This document shows, piece by piece, positions 17,964-25,511 of a stretch of DNA of 36,470 nt. The first letter of the stretch is position 1. The number at the start of each line of letters is the position of its first letter. The DNA lies in contig NZ_QVMV01000049.1 of assembly GCF_003417465.1 (NCBI RefSeq), positions 1 to 36,470 on the forward strand, read 5' to 3'. This stretch comes from Wenzhouxiangella sp. 15190. GTDB taxonomy: Bacteria; Pseudomonadota; Gammaproteobacteria; Xanthomonadales; Wenzhouxiangellaceae. Under the pieces are notes generated by a model. It saw only the letters and a list, made by a program, of their open reading frames with translations. It was not told the DNA's origin and did not search any database. Made by a program: the position numbers and the translations under genes.

Positions 17964-18386
17964 TCACCCGGAGTCGGAGTACCACCACTGTTCCTGGGTA
18001 CGGATCCAAGTCTCGGTCAACTCCCGCTTCCCGCGCACGTTATTCAGGCCCGCGGGCGCTTGTGGCACGCTGTAGCTGACTTCCACGACCACTTCGCAGC
18101 GATCACCCTCGCAGTCGCGCGCCACCACCGTGGCGTCCTCCCAGCGAACGGGCCGCTTTCGCACGGTCGTGGCGAACTCCTCGGCGGATGTGGTCTCGCG
18201 AAAGCCCGGCGTGTAGTAGCTCCAGGCCTCGGCAAACTCGCGGGCGATCATATGGTCCCACCGCGCCTGGGCCCGCTCCTCGACGCTTTGCGGCTGCGAC
18301 GAGGTGTCCTCGCCGGACTGGCACCCGGACAACAGCAGCGCCGCCGAGACGAGGGCGAGAAAAATGGTGCTTGTTCGGATCTTCAA
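17964..18386 (-). CDS. Small lipoprotein of unknown function
   Basis: A 140-residue predicted lipoprotein. It has a short basic start, a hydrophobic core and the lipobox LLSGC at about residues 18-22, followed by a Ser/Glu/Gln linker. The folded part begins ARWDHMIAREFAEAWSYYTPG, a fold-like pattern seen in small NTF2/SnoaL-like domains. That assignment is tentative. The start codon is TTG at 18386, with AAAGGAGC ending six bases upstream; no later start would keep the signal sequence. It follows gspD by 44 bases on the same strand and is probably the last gene of the secretion operon. Confidence 0.72.
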   Translation of the reverse strand: MKIRTSTIFLALVSAALLLSGCQSGEDTSSQPQSVEERAQARWDHMIAREFAEAWSYYTPGFRETTSAEEFATTVRKRPVRWEDATVVARDCEGDRCEVVVEVSYSVPQAPAGLNNVRGKRELTETWIRTQEQWWYSDSG

Positions 18387-18430
18387 GGCGTTGCTCCTTT
18401 TTCATAAAAGGTTGAAATCAATAAGAAATA

Positions 18431-20644
18431 TCAATTTTTGCGCCCGCGCATCGGCTTGAGCGCCTCGAACTGGCCGCGCACCTCGTCGGAGACGCGCTTG
18501 AGCTGGTTAGTGGACTCCACGACGGTGGGCGTAATCATCACCAGCGTCTCGGTTCGGGTGAGGTTGTCGGTGGTGCTGCGGAACAGGCCGCCCAGCACCG
18601 GGATGCGCTGCAGCCCGGGCACGCCGGACTTGGATTCTCGCGTCCGCTCCTCGATCAGCCCCCCGAGCATGATGGTCTGGCCCGACTGCACCGCGACTTC
18701 GGTCTGGATGGTCCGGGTGTCGACCGGCGGGTTGGAGCCTTCTCCAGCCGGCGTGCCCGGCGAAGAGACCTCCTGGCGGATCTGCAGGTAGACCAGGCCG
18801 CCCGGGTTGACGCGGGGCGTCACCTCGAGAATCACCCCGGTATTGAGGTACTGGACGCTGCCGAATCGGTTGCCCTCCCCGGAGCCGCCGATGAAACTGG
18901 TCGACTGCACCGGAATCTGCTGGCCGACGTTGATGGTGGCGTCGGAGTTGTTGCGAACCATCAGGCTGGGCGAGGAAATCGTGCGCACGTCCGAGACCGA
19001 CTCCAGCGCGTTGATGGTTGCCGATACGAAATTGCGGCCGACGGCCCGGCGGGTGATGGTGCCCAGGACATTTCTGCCGCCACCGAAGCCAATGGCATTG
19101 GCGTCCCGACTGGGCGCGAAGCCCTCGGGCAGGCTCGGCACGCTGTCGTCGGGGGAGCCGTTGGCCAGGAACCAGCTCACGCCGTACTGCAGGTCGTCGG
19201 TCAGGTCGACGATGAGGACCTGCGCCTCGATCATGACCTGCAACGGCTCTTCGTCGAGACGCTCAATCGCCGACAGAATGCCGTCGTACTCGCTCGGCGA
19301 AGCCTGGATCAGCAGGGAATTGGTCTCCTGGATGGCCGTCACGCGCACATCCCCTTCCTCGCCCAGGGACATGCCGCCGGCCGTGTTGCGGTTGCGGTTG
19401 TCGTTGTTGTCGTTGCCTTCGCTCCCGCCCTCGGCCCGCGATTGCTGGAAATCGCTGACGCTCGAGGCCGATGCCCGTTCCAGCCCCGGTGCCAGGCCAC
19501 CGCCCGATTCCCGCGAGCGGCTTCTGCCGCTACCGCTGCCGAACAAATCCCCCAGGTAACCGGCCAGCACGTCGGCCTCCAGGTTCTTGACACGGTAGAC
19601 ATACAGGCGGGATCCACCCTCCGGACTGGAGCGATCGAGCCGCCTGATCCACTTTTCAGCCTCGTCCAGGTAGTGTTCGTTGGGCGTGATCACCATGACG
19701 GCGTTGAGCCGCTGCAGCGGCATGAATCGGAACATGCCGGCCAGGGGCGTTTCCCCTTCCTCGCCGAACACGCCTTGAAGCTCGGGCAATAGCTCATCGA
19801 CCTCGATACGCTCGAGATTGAAAATGCCCACCGACATGCCTTCCAGCCAATCGACGTCGAAGGATTCGATGATCTGCAGGTAGTTGCTCAGCTCGAACTG
19901 GGTGCCGGCCAGGAAAAGCAGGTTGCGGGCGTTGTCGGCATTGAAAATGGCATCTTCCCTGACCCAGGGTTCGAGCATTTCGGCCATCTTGCTGGCGGAG
20001 ATGTACTCCAGCGGTACGGCCATCACTTCGTAGCCCCGGGCATTGCCCGCCGAATCCATGCGCGGCACCAGGTTGCCGGCCACCGCATTGGAGATGGGCA
20101 CCACGTGGTACTGGCCCTCGCGCCAGATCAGGGTTGCCCCATTCCAGCGCAGCAGCATCTCGAGCACGTCCATGACCTGGTCTCGTTTGATCGGCTTGGC
20201 CGTGGAAAAAGTGACCTCCCCGCTCACGCCCGGCGCGATGATGTAATTTTCCTCGAACATCTGCCCGAGGATCGCGTGCACGATCTCCTGGATGCCCTGC
20301 CCTTCGAAGTTCAGCGTGATTTCGCCGCCCTCGCCCGGCGACTCCGCGCGCGGCTTGATCGCACTATCGTCGATGAACACGCCGGTACCGGAGTAAGTTT
20401 CGCTTTCTTCGAACTGGGCCTCGGGATCCGCCTCGCCTTCGCCGGTGCCCAGTCGGATACCCTCGCGGTCGCCTTCGCTTTTTTCAGGCGCCACGGCACT
20501 TTCACCGGGGCGCAGTTGCGTATCGCTGTCGTCGTCATCCCGCTCACCCATCGCCGCACAACCGGCCAGCGTCAGACTGGCCAGGAGCAGCGCCGCGAGC
20601 GCGGGCCGGTTTCGAATGTTGCTCTGTCGGGTTAGCTCAGCCAT
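18431..20644 (-). CDS. gspD: Type II secretion system secretin GspD (XpsD)
   Basis: A 737-residue outer-membrane secretin forming the exit channel. The N-terminus carries a lipobox (SLTLAGC), as in XpsD-type secretins. The N0 domain (ITLNFEGQGIQEIVHAILGQ) spans about 107-185. N1-N3 follow, with the N3 loop extended by a Gly/Ser/Arg/Asn-rich low-complexity insertion at about 365-420. The secretin core includes VRTISSPSLMVRNNSDATIN and NVGQQIPVQSTS, and ends with the ML-GGLI and LVMITPTVV motifs. The start overlaps the gspN stop by eight bases. It is the last core gene of the operon, as in Xanthomonas. Confidence 0.96.
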   Translation of the reverse strand: MAELTRQSNIRNRPALAALLLASLTLAGCAAMGERDDDDSDTQLRPGESAVAPEKSEGDREGIRLGTGEGEADPEAQFEESETYSGTGVFIDDSAIKPRAESPGEGGEITLNFEGQGIQEIVHAILGQMFEENYIIAPGVSGEVTFSTAKPIKRDQVMDVLEMLLRWNGATLIWREGQYHVVPISNAVAGNLVPRMDSAGNARGYEVMAVPLEYISASKMAEMLEPWVREDAIFNADNARNLLFLAGTQFELSNYLQIIESFDVDWLEGMSVGIFNLERIEVDELLPELQGVFGEEGETPLAGMFRFMPLQRLNAVMVITPNEHYLDEAEKWIRRLDRSSPEGGSRLYVYRVKNLEADVLAGYLGDLFGSGSGRSRSRESGGGLAPGLERASASSVSDFQQSRAEGGSEGNDNNDNRNRNTAGGMSLGEEGDVRVTAIQETNSLLIQASPSEYDGILSAIERLDEEPLQVMIEAQVLIVDLTDDLQYGVSWFLANGSPDDSVPSLPEGFAPSRDANAIGFGGGRNVLGTITRRAVGRNFVSATINALESVSDVRTISSPSLMVRNNSDATINVGQQIPVQSTSFIGGSGEGNRFGSVQYLNTGVILEVTPRVNPGGLVYLQIRQEVSSPGTPAGEGSNPPVDTRTIQTEVAVQSGQTIMLGGLIEERTRESKSGVPGLQRIPVLGGLFRSTTDNLTRTETLVMITPTVVESTNQLKRVSDEVRGQFEALKPMRGRKN

Positions 20645-21392
20645 CGTTGTCCTGTTGTTGTTGCTGTTGCGCGCGTCGCTCCGCCTCGGCCCTCAACTGG
20701 GCCCGGCGCTCGGCGACGCGGCGTCGGATTTCCTCGGCCCGGGCCCGTGCTTCCTCGCTAGCCTCGCGTTGATCCGTTTCCTGCGCCGCCTGCTCACCCT
20801 CCGGCTCGGCCTGGGACGCCTGTTCTCGCTGCCGATTACTGGCACTCGCCGAAGCCAGGCCCTGGGTATTGACCTTGAGCTCGAGATCGGTCTCGCGCCC
20901 ATCAACGGAAACGAAACTGACCCGCCGCGGCTGGATCGTATTCAGCTTCCAGGCCGCCTGCTCGCCTTCGAGGTTCATGCCCTCGCGCAGTACGAAGGTC
21001 TTGTCGGCCTGCTTGTCGGACACCATCGCCAGCTTCATGTCCGGCGTGATGACGATGCCAGCGATTTCGGCCTCGAGGTCCTTGATCTCCTCGGTCTCCG
21101 GTTCTTCCTCGACCACCACCTCTTCTTCTTCCCCGGGCGATTCGACTACGGGCAGTTGACGGTCGGAGAAAAAAACCGGCCGCTCGACGATGGCCGAGTA
21201 GGCCGAGAAATCCTGCAGCCCCGTATCCGGTACGTCAACTTCGGCATCCGCGGCTTCGGTATTGCCCTGCGGCTCGATGGCCGCCAGGTCCGGGCGACCC
21301 ATCAGCAGCGCCAGCCCGCCGCCGGTAAGCACCAGAACACCGGTGCCGGCCACCAGCAGGGTCGTGAGCAGATTGCGCTGCAGATCGAACAC
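20637..21392 (-). CDS. gspN: Type II secretion protein XpsN/GspC-like
   Basis: A 251-residue bitopic inner-membrane protein. One membrane helix spans about 8-30 (LLTTLLVAGTGVLVLTGGGLALLMG). A Pro/acid linker with a run of Glu/Val follows. The homology region at about 95-165 contains LEAEIAGIVITPDMKLAMVSD, as in GspC. The last 70 residues are a charged Glu/Arg/Ala/Gln helix ending in poly-Gln. In Xanthomonas, XpsN at this position links GspD to GspL/M and replaces GspC; no gspC is present here. The start is GTG at 21392, two bases after the gspM stop, with GAGGA upstream. Confidence 0.85.
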   Translation of the reverse strand: MFDLQRNLLTTLLVAGTGVLVLTGGGLALLMGRPDLAAIEPQGNTEAADAEVDVPDTGLQDFSAYSAIVERPVFFSDRQLPVVESPGEEEEVVVEEEPETEEIKDLEAEIAGIVITPDMKLAMVSDKQADKTFVLREGMNLEGEQAAWKLNTIQPRRVSFVSVDGRETDLELKVNTQGLASASASNRQREQASQAEPEGEQAAQETDQREASEEARARAEEIRRRVAERRAQLRAEAERRAQQQQQQDNDG

Positions 21393-21394
21393 GC

Positions 21395-22006
21395 TCAGTC
21401 CTCTTCCACGACGGGTTGCGACAGAAAACCGTAGATGTCGAAACGCACGTCCAGCAGACCGTAGCCCCTGCTGCCGCGCCGGCCTGCACGATCAGCCGGT
21501 ACTCGCTGGTTGATGATCAGATTGTCGACGAAAATCAGCGGCACATTGTCTTCCACTTGATAGAGGATGCGCGTGAGATCCGGCAAGGGGCAATTCATGC
21601 GCACATTGACCGTCACCTGCTCGAAACGTTCCGGTTCGTCGTCGGGACGGTTGGTCGTCGATTCGATGCGGCACAGCTCGGTATCGTCGGCCTCACGCTG
21701 AATGATATCCCGAAGTCGCCGCGTCAAACCGGCCGCGGCGACGTTGAAGTTGGACTCGGGCAAAAACAGCGCGCTGTCGAGCCGATCGGACTGCAACTCC
21801 TCCAGTCGGGCTTCCAGGTCGGGACGACGGGCCACGGCCGCCTTGAACCGGGCAGCCCGCTCTTCCAGCGAGTTGACTTCGTCGGCCAGTTCCAGATGGC
21901 GCATCACGAACCAGTGAAACCCGACGAAGTAGACCGCCACCAGCACGATCACCAGCAGGCCGACGGCCAGGGGACGATTATTCTCCAGATCCGGCAGCAG
22001 CTGCAC
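21395..22006 (-). CDS. gspM: Type II secretion protein GspM
   Basis: A 203-residue bitopic inner-membrane protein of the assembly platform. It has a short cytoplasmic start, one membrane helix (LAVGLLVIVLVAVYFVGFHW), a heptad-rich segment (LADEVNSLEERAARFKAAVA) and a ferredoxin-like periplasmic domain ending near VRFDIYGFLSQP. The latter resembles the GspM/PilO fold. I place the start at the GTG at 22006 because AGGAGG lies five bases upstream. The open frame upstream reads into gspL. The gene overlaps the end of gspL by 29 bases. Confidence 0.87.
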   Translation of the reverse strand: MQLLPDLENNRPLAVGLLVIVLVAVYFVGFHWFVMRHLELADEVNSLEERAARFKAAVARRPDLEARLEELQSDRLDSALFLPESNFNVAAAGLTRRLRDIIQREADDTELCRIESTTNRPDDEPERFEQVTVNVRMNCPLPDLTRILYQVEDNVPLIFVDNLIINQRVPADRAGRRGSRGYGLLDVRFDIYGFLSQPVVEED

Positions 22007-23141
22007 GCTCGCCTCCTGTCGTTTCGATGCGGGCACGCGCATTGAAGCGCTCGCGGCCGCTGCCCGGGTCGATGCTGACCGAGCCACGGAATTCGGCCTC
22101 GCCCAGCAATTCGGATTCGTTGATCAACTCGATCAGACGCTGCGCCTGATCGGCCAGCCCCTGCAGCATCAGCTCGTCGCCCTGCATCCGCAACTGCATC
22201 AGCCAGATGTCGTCGGGAAGAATCCGGGTGATCTCGTCGAGCACCCGCACGCTCACCGGCTGGCGCCGGCGATGCTCGGCCAGGAAATTGGCCGCGGCCA
22301 GGGCATCCTGCAGCTCGGTCTGCAGCGCAAGCACTTCGTCGGCTTCCTGACGCAGGGCTTCGACTTCGCTCTCGAGCCGATTGACGGTCCGCTGGTGAAG
22401 AAAAAGCGACTCGGCCATGACGAGGGCCAGCACCAATACCAGACCGCCGGCAAGCAGCCAGTTAATGCGGGCGCGCCGATAGACATGACGCGGCCGCTCG
22501 GCCAGCGGCAACAGGTTGAAGCCTTCGCAGGCGGGCTGTACGGCGTCCCCGCCGAGCGCGTCGACGGCGTGGGGACGAATGCCGACAGCGGCCAGGCGCT
22601 CGAGCAGTTCATCGACGCGCGAGCGCATCGCCAGGCGCAACTCGACTTTCAGAAGGCTGCGATCAGTATCGCGCTCGCAAATATCGTAGTCGAAATAGAC
22701 CTGGTCGGCGCTGAAAGGCGTGACCTGATCGAGCTGGTAGCGCAGCGACTCGGCCAGGTTGGCCTCCACCGCCAGGGGCAGTTCCACCGGGCAGTGAAGC
22801 ATATCCTCGGCCGGCAGGCACAGCCGGATTTCGGGCCGGCCGTCCTCGAAACCATTGATCAACTCCTGCCATCGGTCACGCAGCAGGCCCGCGTCCTCGT
22901 TCGCACCGAAGGTATCGCGCTTTTCGGGCGATTCACCCCCGGTCCAGACCGAGAACGTGCGGCTTTCGGCTTCGGGCACCAGCCACAGCACCGGTCGCGG
23001 CGGCACCATGCGGCTGCGCAACGACTGCGGCAACAGCCCGGCCAGCTCGCTGCGCCACCATTTCAGAAACCCGGGCAGCGGGCCGGCGCGGTAGCGGGCA
23101 ACGACGCTGCCCCAGTATTCGTTGACGGCACTCTGATTCAT
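21978..23141 (-). CDS. gspL: Type II secretion protein GspL
   Basis: A 387-residue inner-membrane protein that recruits the ATPase GspE. The cytoplasmic actin-like part spans about 50-230 (PVLWLVPEAESRTFSVWTGG, LPLAVEANLAESLRYQLDQV). A single membrane helix at about 238-258 (INWLLAGGLVLVLALVMAES) follows. A coiled segment (LESEVEALRQEADEVLALQ) and a periplasmic ferredoxin-like domain complete it. The order is that of PilM-N-like fusion proteins. The gene starts ATG at 23141 with a four-base overlap on gspK. Confidence 0.9.
   Translation of the reverse strand: MNQSAVNEYWGSVVARYRAGPLPGFLKWWRSELAGLLPQSLRSRMVPPRPVLWLVPEAESRTFSVWTGGESPEKRDTFGANEDAGLLRDRWQELINGFEDGRPEIRLCLPAEDMLHCPVELPLAVEANLAESLRYQLDQVTPFSADQVYFDYDICERDTDRSLLKVELRLAMRSRVDELLERLAAVGIRPHAVDALGGDAVQPACEGFNLLPLAERPRHVYRRARINWLLAGGLVLVLALVMAESLFLHQRTVNRLESEVEALRQEADEVLALQTELQDALAAANFLAEHRRRQPVSVRVLDEITRILPDDIWLMQLRMQGDELMLQGLADQAQRLIELINESELLGEAEFRGSVSIDPGSGRERFNARARIETTGGERAAAAGSGE
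22012..22017 (-). promoter_or_regulatory. Ribosome-binding site that fixes the gspM start
   Basis: AGGAGG on the minus strand at 22017-22012, five bases before the GTG at 22006. It lies inside the gspL coding region and selects a GTG start over the in-frame ATG at 22042, giving translational coupling. Confidence 0.75.
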
Positions 23142-24031
23142 CGATCCTCGACATTGTCGCGCCAGCGCAGCACACGGAAGGGTCGACCGCGCTGGTCGCC
23201 TCCGAGTTCAATCGTGGCCTGTACTTCGTTCCAGGTGCCCGAGTCCAGCGTCGCCCGCGAGCGAATGCTAAAGGTCCGGCCACCCCCTTGCAAGCTGACC
23301 GTCTGTCCGTTCGGCAGGAAAAGCGCCTGCTGGTCGCGCGGGTGGAACTGTCGCCGTTCCTCGACAAAGGCAGCCGCATCCTCGGCGGTAATCTCCGGAT
23401 CGGCCGCCAGAACGTCGGCGGAAGCGAAGGCCGGATTGATGCGTCCCCTGGAATGGACCGTCAGCATCGGTTCGAGCTCCCGAAACAGATCCCAGCTCAT
23501 GCCGATGACCTGCTGTAGTTCGTCGACCGATGCGAACGGCTCGTTGGCCGGCCCGTAAGGATATCCGGCGGACTCGTATTCGATCAATTCCGCGCCGTAG
23601 AGCCGGGGCAGATCGTCTTCGTCGCGCCAGTCCTCGATGGCGTCGGCAAGGTGCCACGCTTCGGTCTCTTCCATGCCACGCGACATGAACAGATTCGACA
23701 ACTCCTCCGCCGAGGTGCTGTTGAGGTCCATCTTGCCCGATTCGTCGGTAATGCGGATTTCGACTTCCGCGCCGCCGAATTCGAGGGTATAGGGGCGCCC
23801 GTCGGGCACCCAGCGCGTTTCCACGTCGGAATTGCGCATTTCGAAGGCCGCGCGATGGATTCCAGCCTCGGCCGCATAGCGCGCCCGCGTCGTGTCGAGG
23901 AGAAATCGCGCCTGCAGGCTTTCGGTACGCGCCAGCACGGCGTAGGTACCGACCACGATGGTCAGCAGCACCAGAATCCAGAGCACGACGATGAGCGCGA
24001 TCCCTCGCTGAACTCCCGGTCGGGCAATCAT
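23138..24031 (-). CDS. gspK: Type II secretion minor pseudopilin GspK
   Basis: A 297-residue minor pseudopilin at the tip of the pseudopilus. The leader MIARPGVQRG is cut before IALIVVLWILVLL. As usual for GspK, residue +5 is not glutamate. The large alpha-helical domain contains LNSTSAEELSNLFMSRGMEE and DAIEDWRDEDDL, the latter being the calcium-site region. The leader is 10 residues and ordinary, unlike those of gspH, gspI and gspJ next to it. It overlaps gspJ by four bases (ATGA). Confidence 0.93.
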   Translation of the reverse strand: MIARPGVQRGIALIVVLWILVLLTIVVGTYAVLARTESLQARFLLDTTRARYAAEAGIHRAAFEMRNSDVETRWVPDGRPYTLEFGGAEVEIRITDESGKMDLNSTSAEELSNLFMSRGMEETEAWHLADAIEDWRDEDDLPRLYGAELIEYESAGYPYGPANEPFASVDELQQVIGMSWDLFRELEPMLTVHSRGRINPAFASADVLAADPEITAEDAAAFVEERRQFHPRDQQALFLPNGQTVSLQGGGRTFSIRSRATLDSGTWNEVQATIELGGDQRGRPFRVLRWRDNVEDR

Positions 24032-24909
24032 CGGTTCCTCCTCCGGCCGCGATTACCCGGCCTCAGCATGTCGCGAGCGCGCTCGATGGTGCGCGTGCGA
24101 CGTGAATTGCCGCTGTCGACCATGACCGGCGCGACCAGGTCCGGCCAGACCAGGCCGCGGTCGGAATCGAGGTCGAGCATCACGCCCACGGCCAGCGGAA
24201 GGCGATCAGGCTCTTCCCAGAAGTCGGTCCAGAACGTCTCGCCGGTTTCCGGATCGAAGTCGAGGAAAATGAACTCGCCACCGCCAAGGTTTTCCATCAG
24301 GACGCGTCCGTCGGTGGTCTCGCGCAGTGCGCCGTCCTCGTAGCCGTTGAGCATGGCGTAGTAATAAACCAGTTCGAGACCCTCGCTCCCCCGCTCCAGC
24401 CGGAATTCCTGAACGTACGGGCCGCCGTAGCTGAGATAGCCGGGCATGGGCGAGACGAATCGCACCCGCTCACGCTCACCCTCGAACCGCACGGTTTCGC
24501 CGTCCTCGAACTGCTCGATAACGAGCGAGCGCGACCGCATCAGCTGCCGTCGCATGAACTGCTGGACCACACGCAGGCGATTGGTCTGCTCGATGACTTC
24601 CTCGCCGGAGCTGGTCGCGCGCACGCTGGCGCGAAAACCGCCGTAGGCCATGGCCATGATGATCGACACCAGCGCAATCGCCAGCAGCACCTCAATCAGC
24701 GTGAAGCCGCCTTCGCGCATTCGCGAAGGCGTCCCGGACGAGCGAAGCGAAGATCCGGGACCTCCCAGACCATGCCGGCAGGCTGTCCCGGACCCCGATC
24801 CGGGACCTCCTTCAGTTTGCTCCCACCGCCGGCGCGAAGCCGACCCGGAACCCCCGGAACACTGTCGCAACGCACGCTTGTCGCGCTTGAAGAACCGGCC
24901 GATGCTCAC
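24028..24909 (-). CDS. gspJ: Type II secretion minor pseudopilin GspJ with repeat-derived leader
   Basis: A 293-residue prepilin by the start I prefer; the mature part (about 225 residues) begins FTLIEVLLAIALVSIIMAMA with Glu at +5. The start is GTG at 24909: GGGAGGA lies five bases upstream and the codon overlaps the gspI stop as GTGA. It then encodes a basic stretch (SIGRFFKRDKRALRQC), about 45 residues translated from GC-rich repeats (RWEQTEGGPGSGSGT, GGPGSSLRSSGTPSR) and finally MREGG before the cleavage site. The leader would be 68 residues. The alternative ATG at 24720 would give a normal five-residue leader but has no nearby ribosome site. The mature domain has the GspJ pattern (RATSSGEEVIEQTNRLRVV). 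Confidence 0.88.
   Translation of the reverse strand: MSIGRFFKRDKRALRQCSGGSGSASRRRWEQTEGGPGSGSGTACRHGLGGPGSSLRSSGTPSRMREGGFTLIEVLLAIALVSIIMAMAYGGFRASVRATSSGEEVIEQTNRLRVVQQFMRRQLMRSRSLVIEQFEDGETVRFEGERERVRFVSPMPGYLSYGGPYVQEFRLERGSEGLELVYYYAMLNGYEDGALRETTDGRVLMENLGGGEFIFLDFDPETGETFWTDFWEEPDRLPLAVGVMLDLDSDRGLVWPDLVAPVMVDSGNSRRTRTIERARDMLRPGNRGRRRNR
24722..24839. repeat. GC-rich repeat cluster in the gspJ leader
   Basis: Two modules. Module A (24722-24766) is identical over 45 bases to 25444-25488. Module B (24794-24839) matches 25405-25450 at 42 of 46 positions. Between them is a TGTCCCGGACCCCGATCCGGGACC palindrome (quoted as CCCGGA/TCCGGG arms) with a six-base loop. Module A has eight-base arms GTCCCGGA/TCCGGGAC with a 15-base loop. 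On the minus strand GGAGGT precedes each palindrome. The modules are in a different order from those in gspI. Confidence 0.85.
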
Positions 24910-25511
24910 TGTCGTCCTCCCCCGCCCGACTGTCGCTGCCGCTCTTCCCAATAAGTATCCACCGAGCGCAGGGTCTCGAAGGTCGCCTCCCGGCGCCCCT
25001 CGGCCCATTCCACCGTCAGGACAACGTGATAGAGGGCGATGGGCAACTCCTCCTGGAGATCGAGGCCCCGTTCGTCGACGACCTGCGTCTCGCTGACGTC
25101 CATCGTCCAGGTAAATTCGTCATTGAAACGGCCCTGGCTCACCCCGGGTTCGATCATCTGTTCCAGGCCCAGCACATCCAGCTTGGACTGGGCCCACAGG
25201 GCCGCCTGTGTGTAATCACCGGACATGCGTGTATTCCCCACCGAGGTCGAGAGGATCTGCAGCACAACGCCGAACAGCAGGGCAAAAACCATGAACGCGG
25301 CCATCACCTCGATCAACGTAAAGCCACCCTGGCGGCGTAGCCGACAGGGTGTCCCGGACCCCGATCCGGGACCTTCCAGACGGGCCCGCGCACGCGACCC
25401 GAAACCCGATCCGGGACCTCCGTCAGTTTGCCGCCACCGCTGGCGCGAAGGCGTCCCGGACGAGCGAAGCGAAGATCCGGGACCTCCCTGAATCGGCCGA
25501 CGCTCAAGCAT
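24906..25511 (-). CDS. gspI: Type II secretion minor pseudopilin GspI with repeat-derived leader
   Basis: A 201-residue minor pseudopilin. The mature protein begins FTLIEVMAAFMVFALLFGVV (Glu at +5) and continues with the GspI pattern (SKLDVLGLEQMIEPG). Upstream of the GG cleavage site there is no in-frame ATG, GTG or TTG until the ATG at 25511, which has GGGAG seven bases upstream and overlaps the gspH stop by eight bases. The leader is therefore 63 residues. MLERRPIQ comes first, then about 50 residues read from GC-rich repeats (GGPGSSLRSSGTPSR, RWRQTDGGPGSGFGSR, LEGPGSGSGTPCR), then RRQGG. Leaders of this family are usually 5-15 residues. Confidence 0.92.
   Translation of the reverse strand: MLERRPIQGGPGSSLRSSGTPSRQRWRQTDGGPGSGFGSRARARLEGPGSGSGTPCRLRRQGGFTLIEVMAAFMVFALLFGVVLQILSTSVGNTRMSGDYTQAALWAQSKLDVLGLEQMIEPGVSQGRFNDEFTWTMDVSETQVVDERGLDLQEELPIALYHVVLTVEWAEGRREATFETLRSVDTYWEERQRQSGGGGRQ
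24915..24921 (-). promoter_or_regulatory. Ribosome-binding site for the distal gspJ start
   Basis: GGGAGGA on the minus strand at 24921-24915, five bases before the GTG at 24909. It lies at the very end of gspI. It is the only strong site near either candidate gspJ start, apart from the GGAGGT inside the repeats, and supports the long leader. Confidence 0.7.
25340..25488. repeat. GC-rich repeat cluster in the gspI leader
   Basis: Three successive units on the plus strand: a CCCGGA/TCCGGG palindrome with short loop (about 25350-25375), module B (25405-25450) and module A (25444-25488). Module A is identical to the copy in gspJ. All three stay in the gspI reading frame with no stop. The insert length therefore keeps the frame even though the units are clearly repeats rather than gspI sequence. 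Confidence 0.85.

Noticed and set aside
24722-25488. CRISPR-like array
   Set aside because: Repeat units are palindromic, of unequal spacing, inside open frames, and there are no uniform spacers or cas genes.
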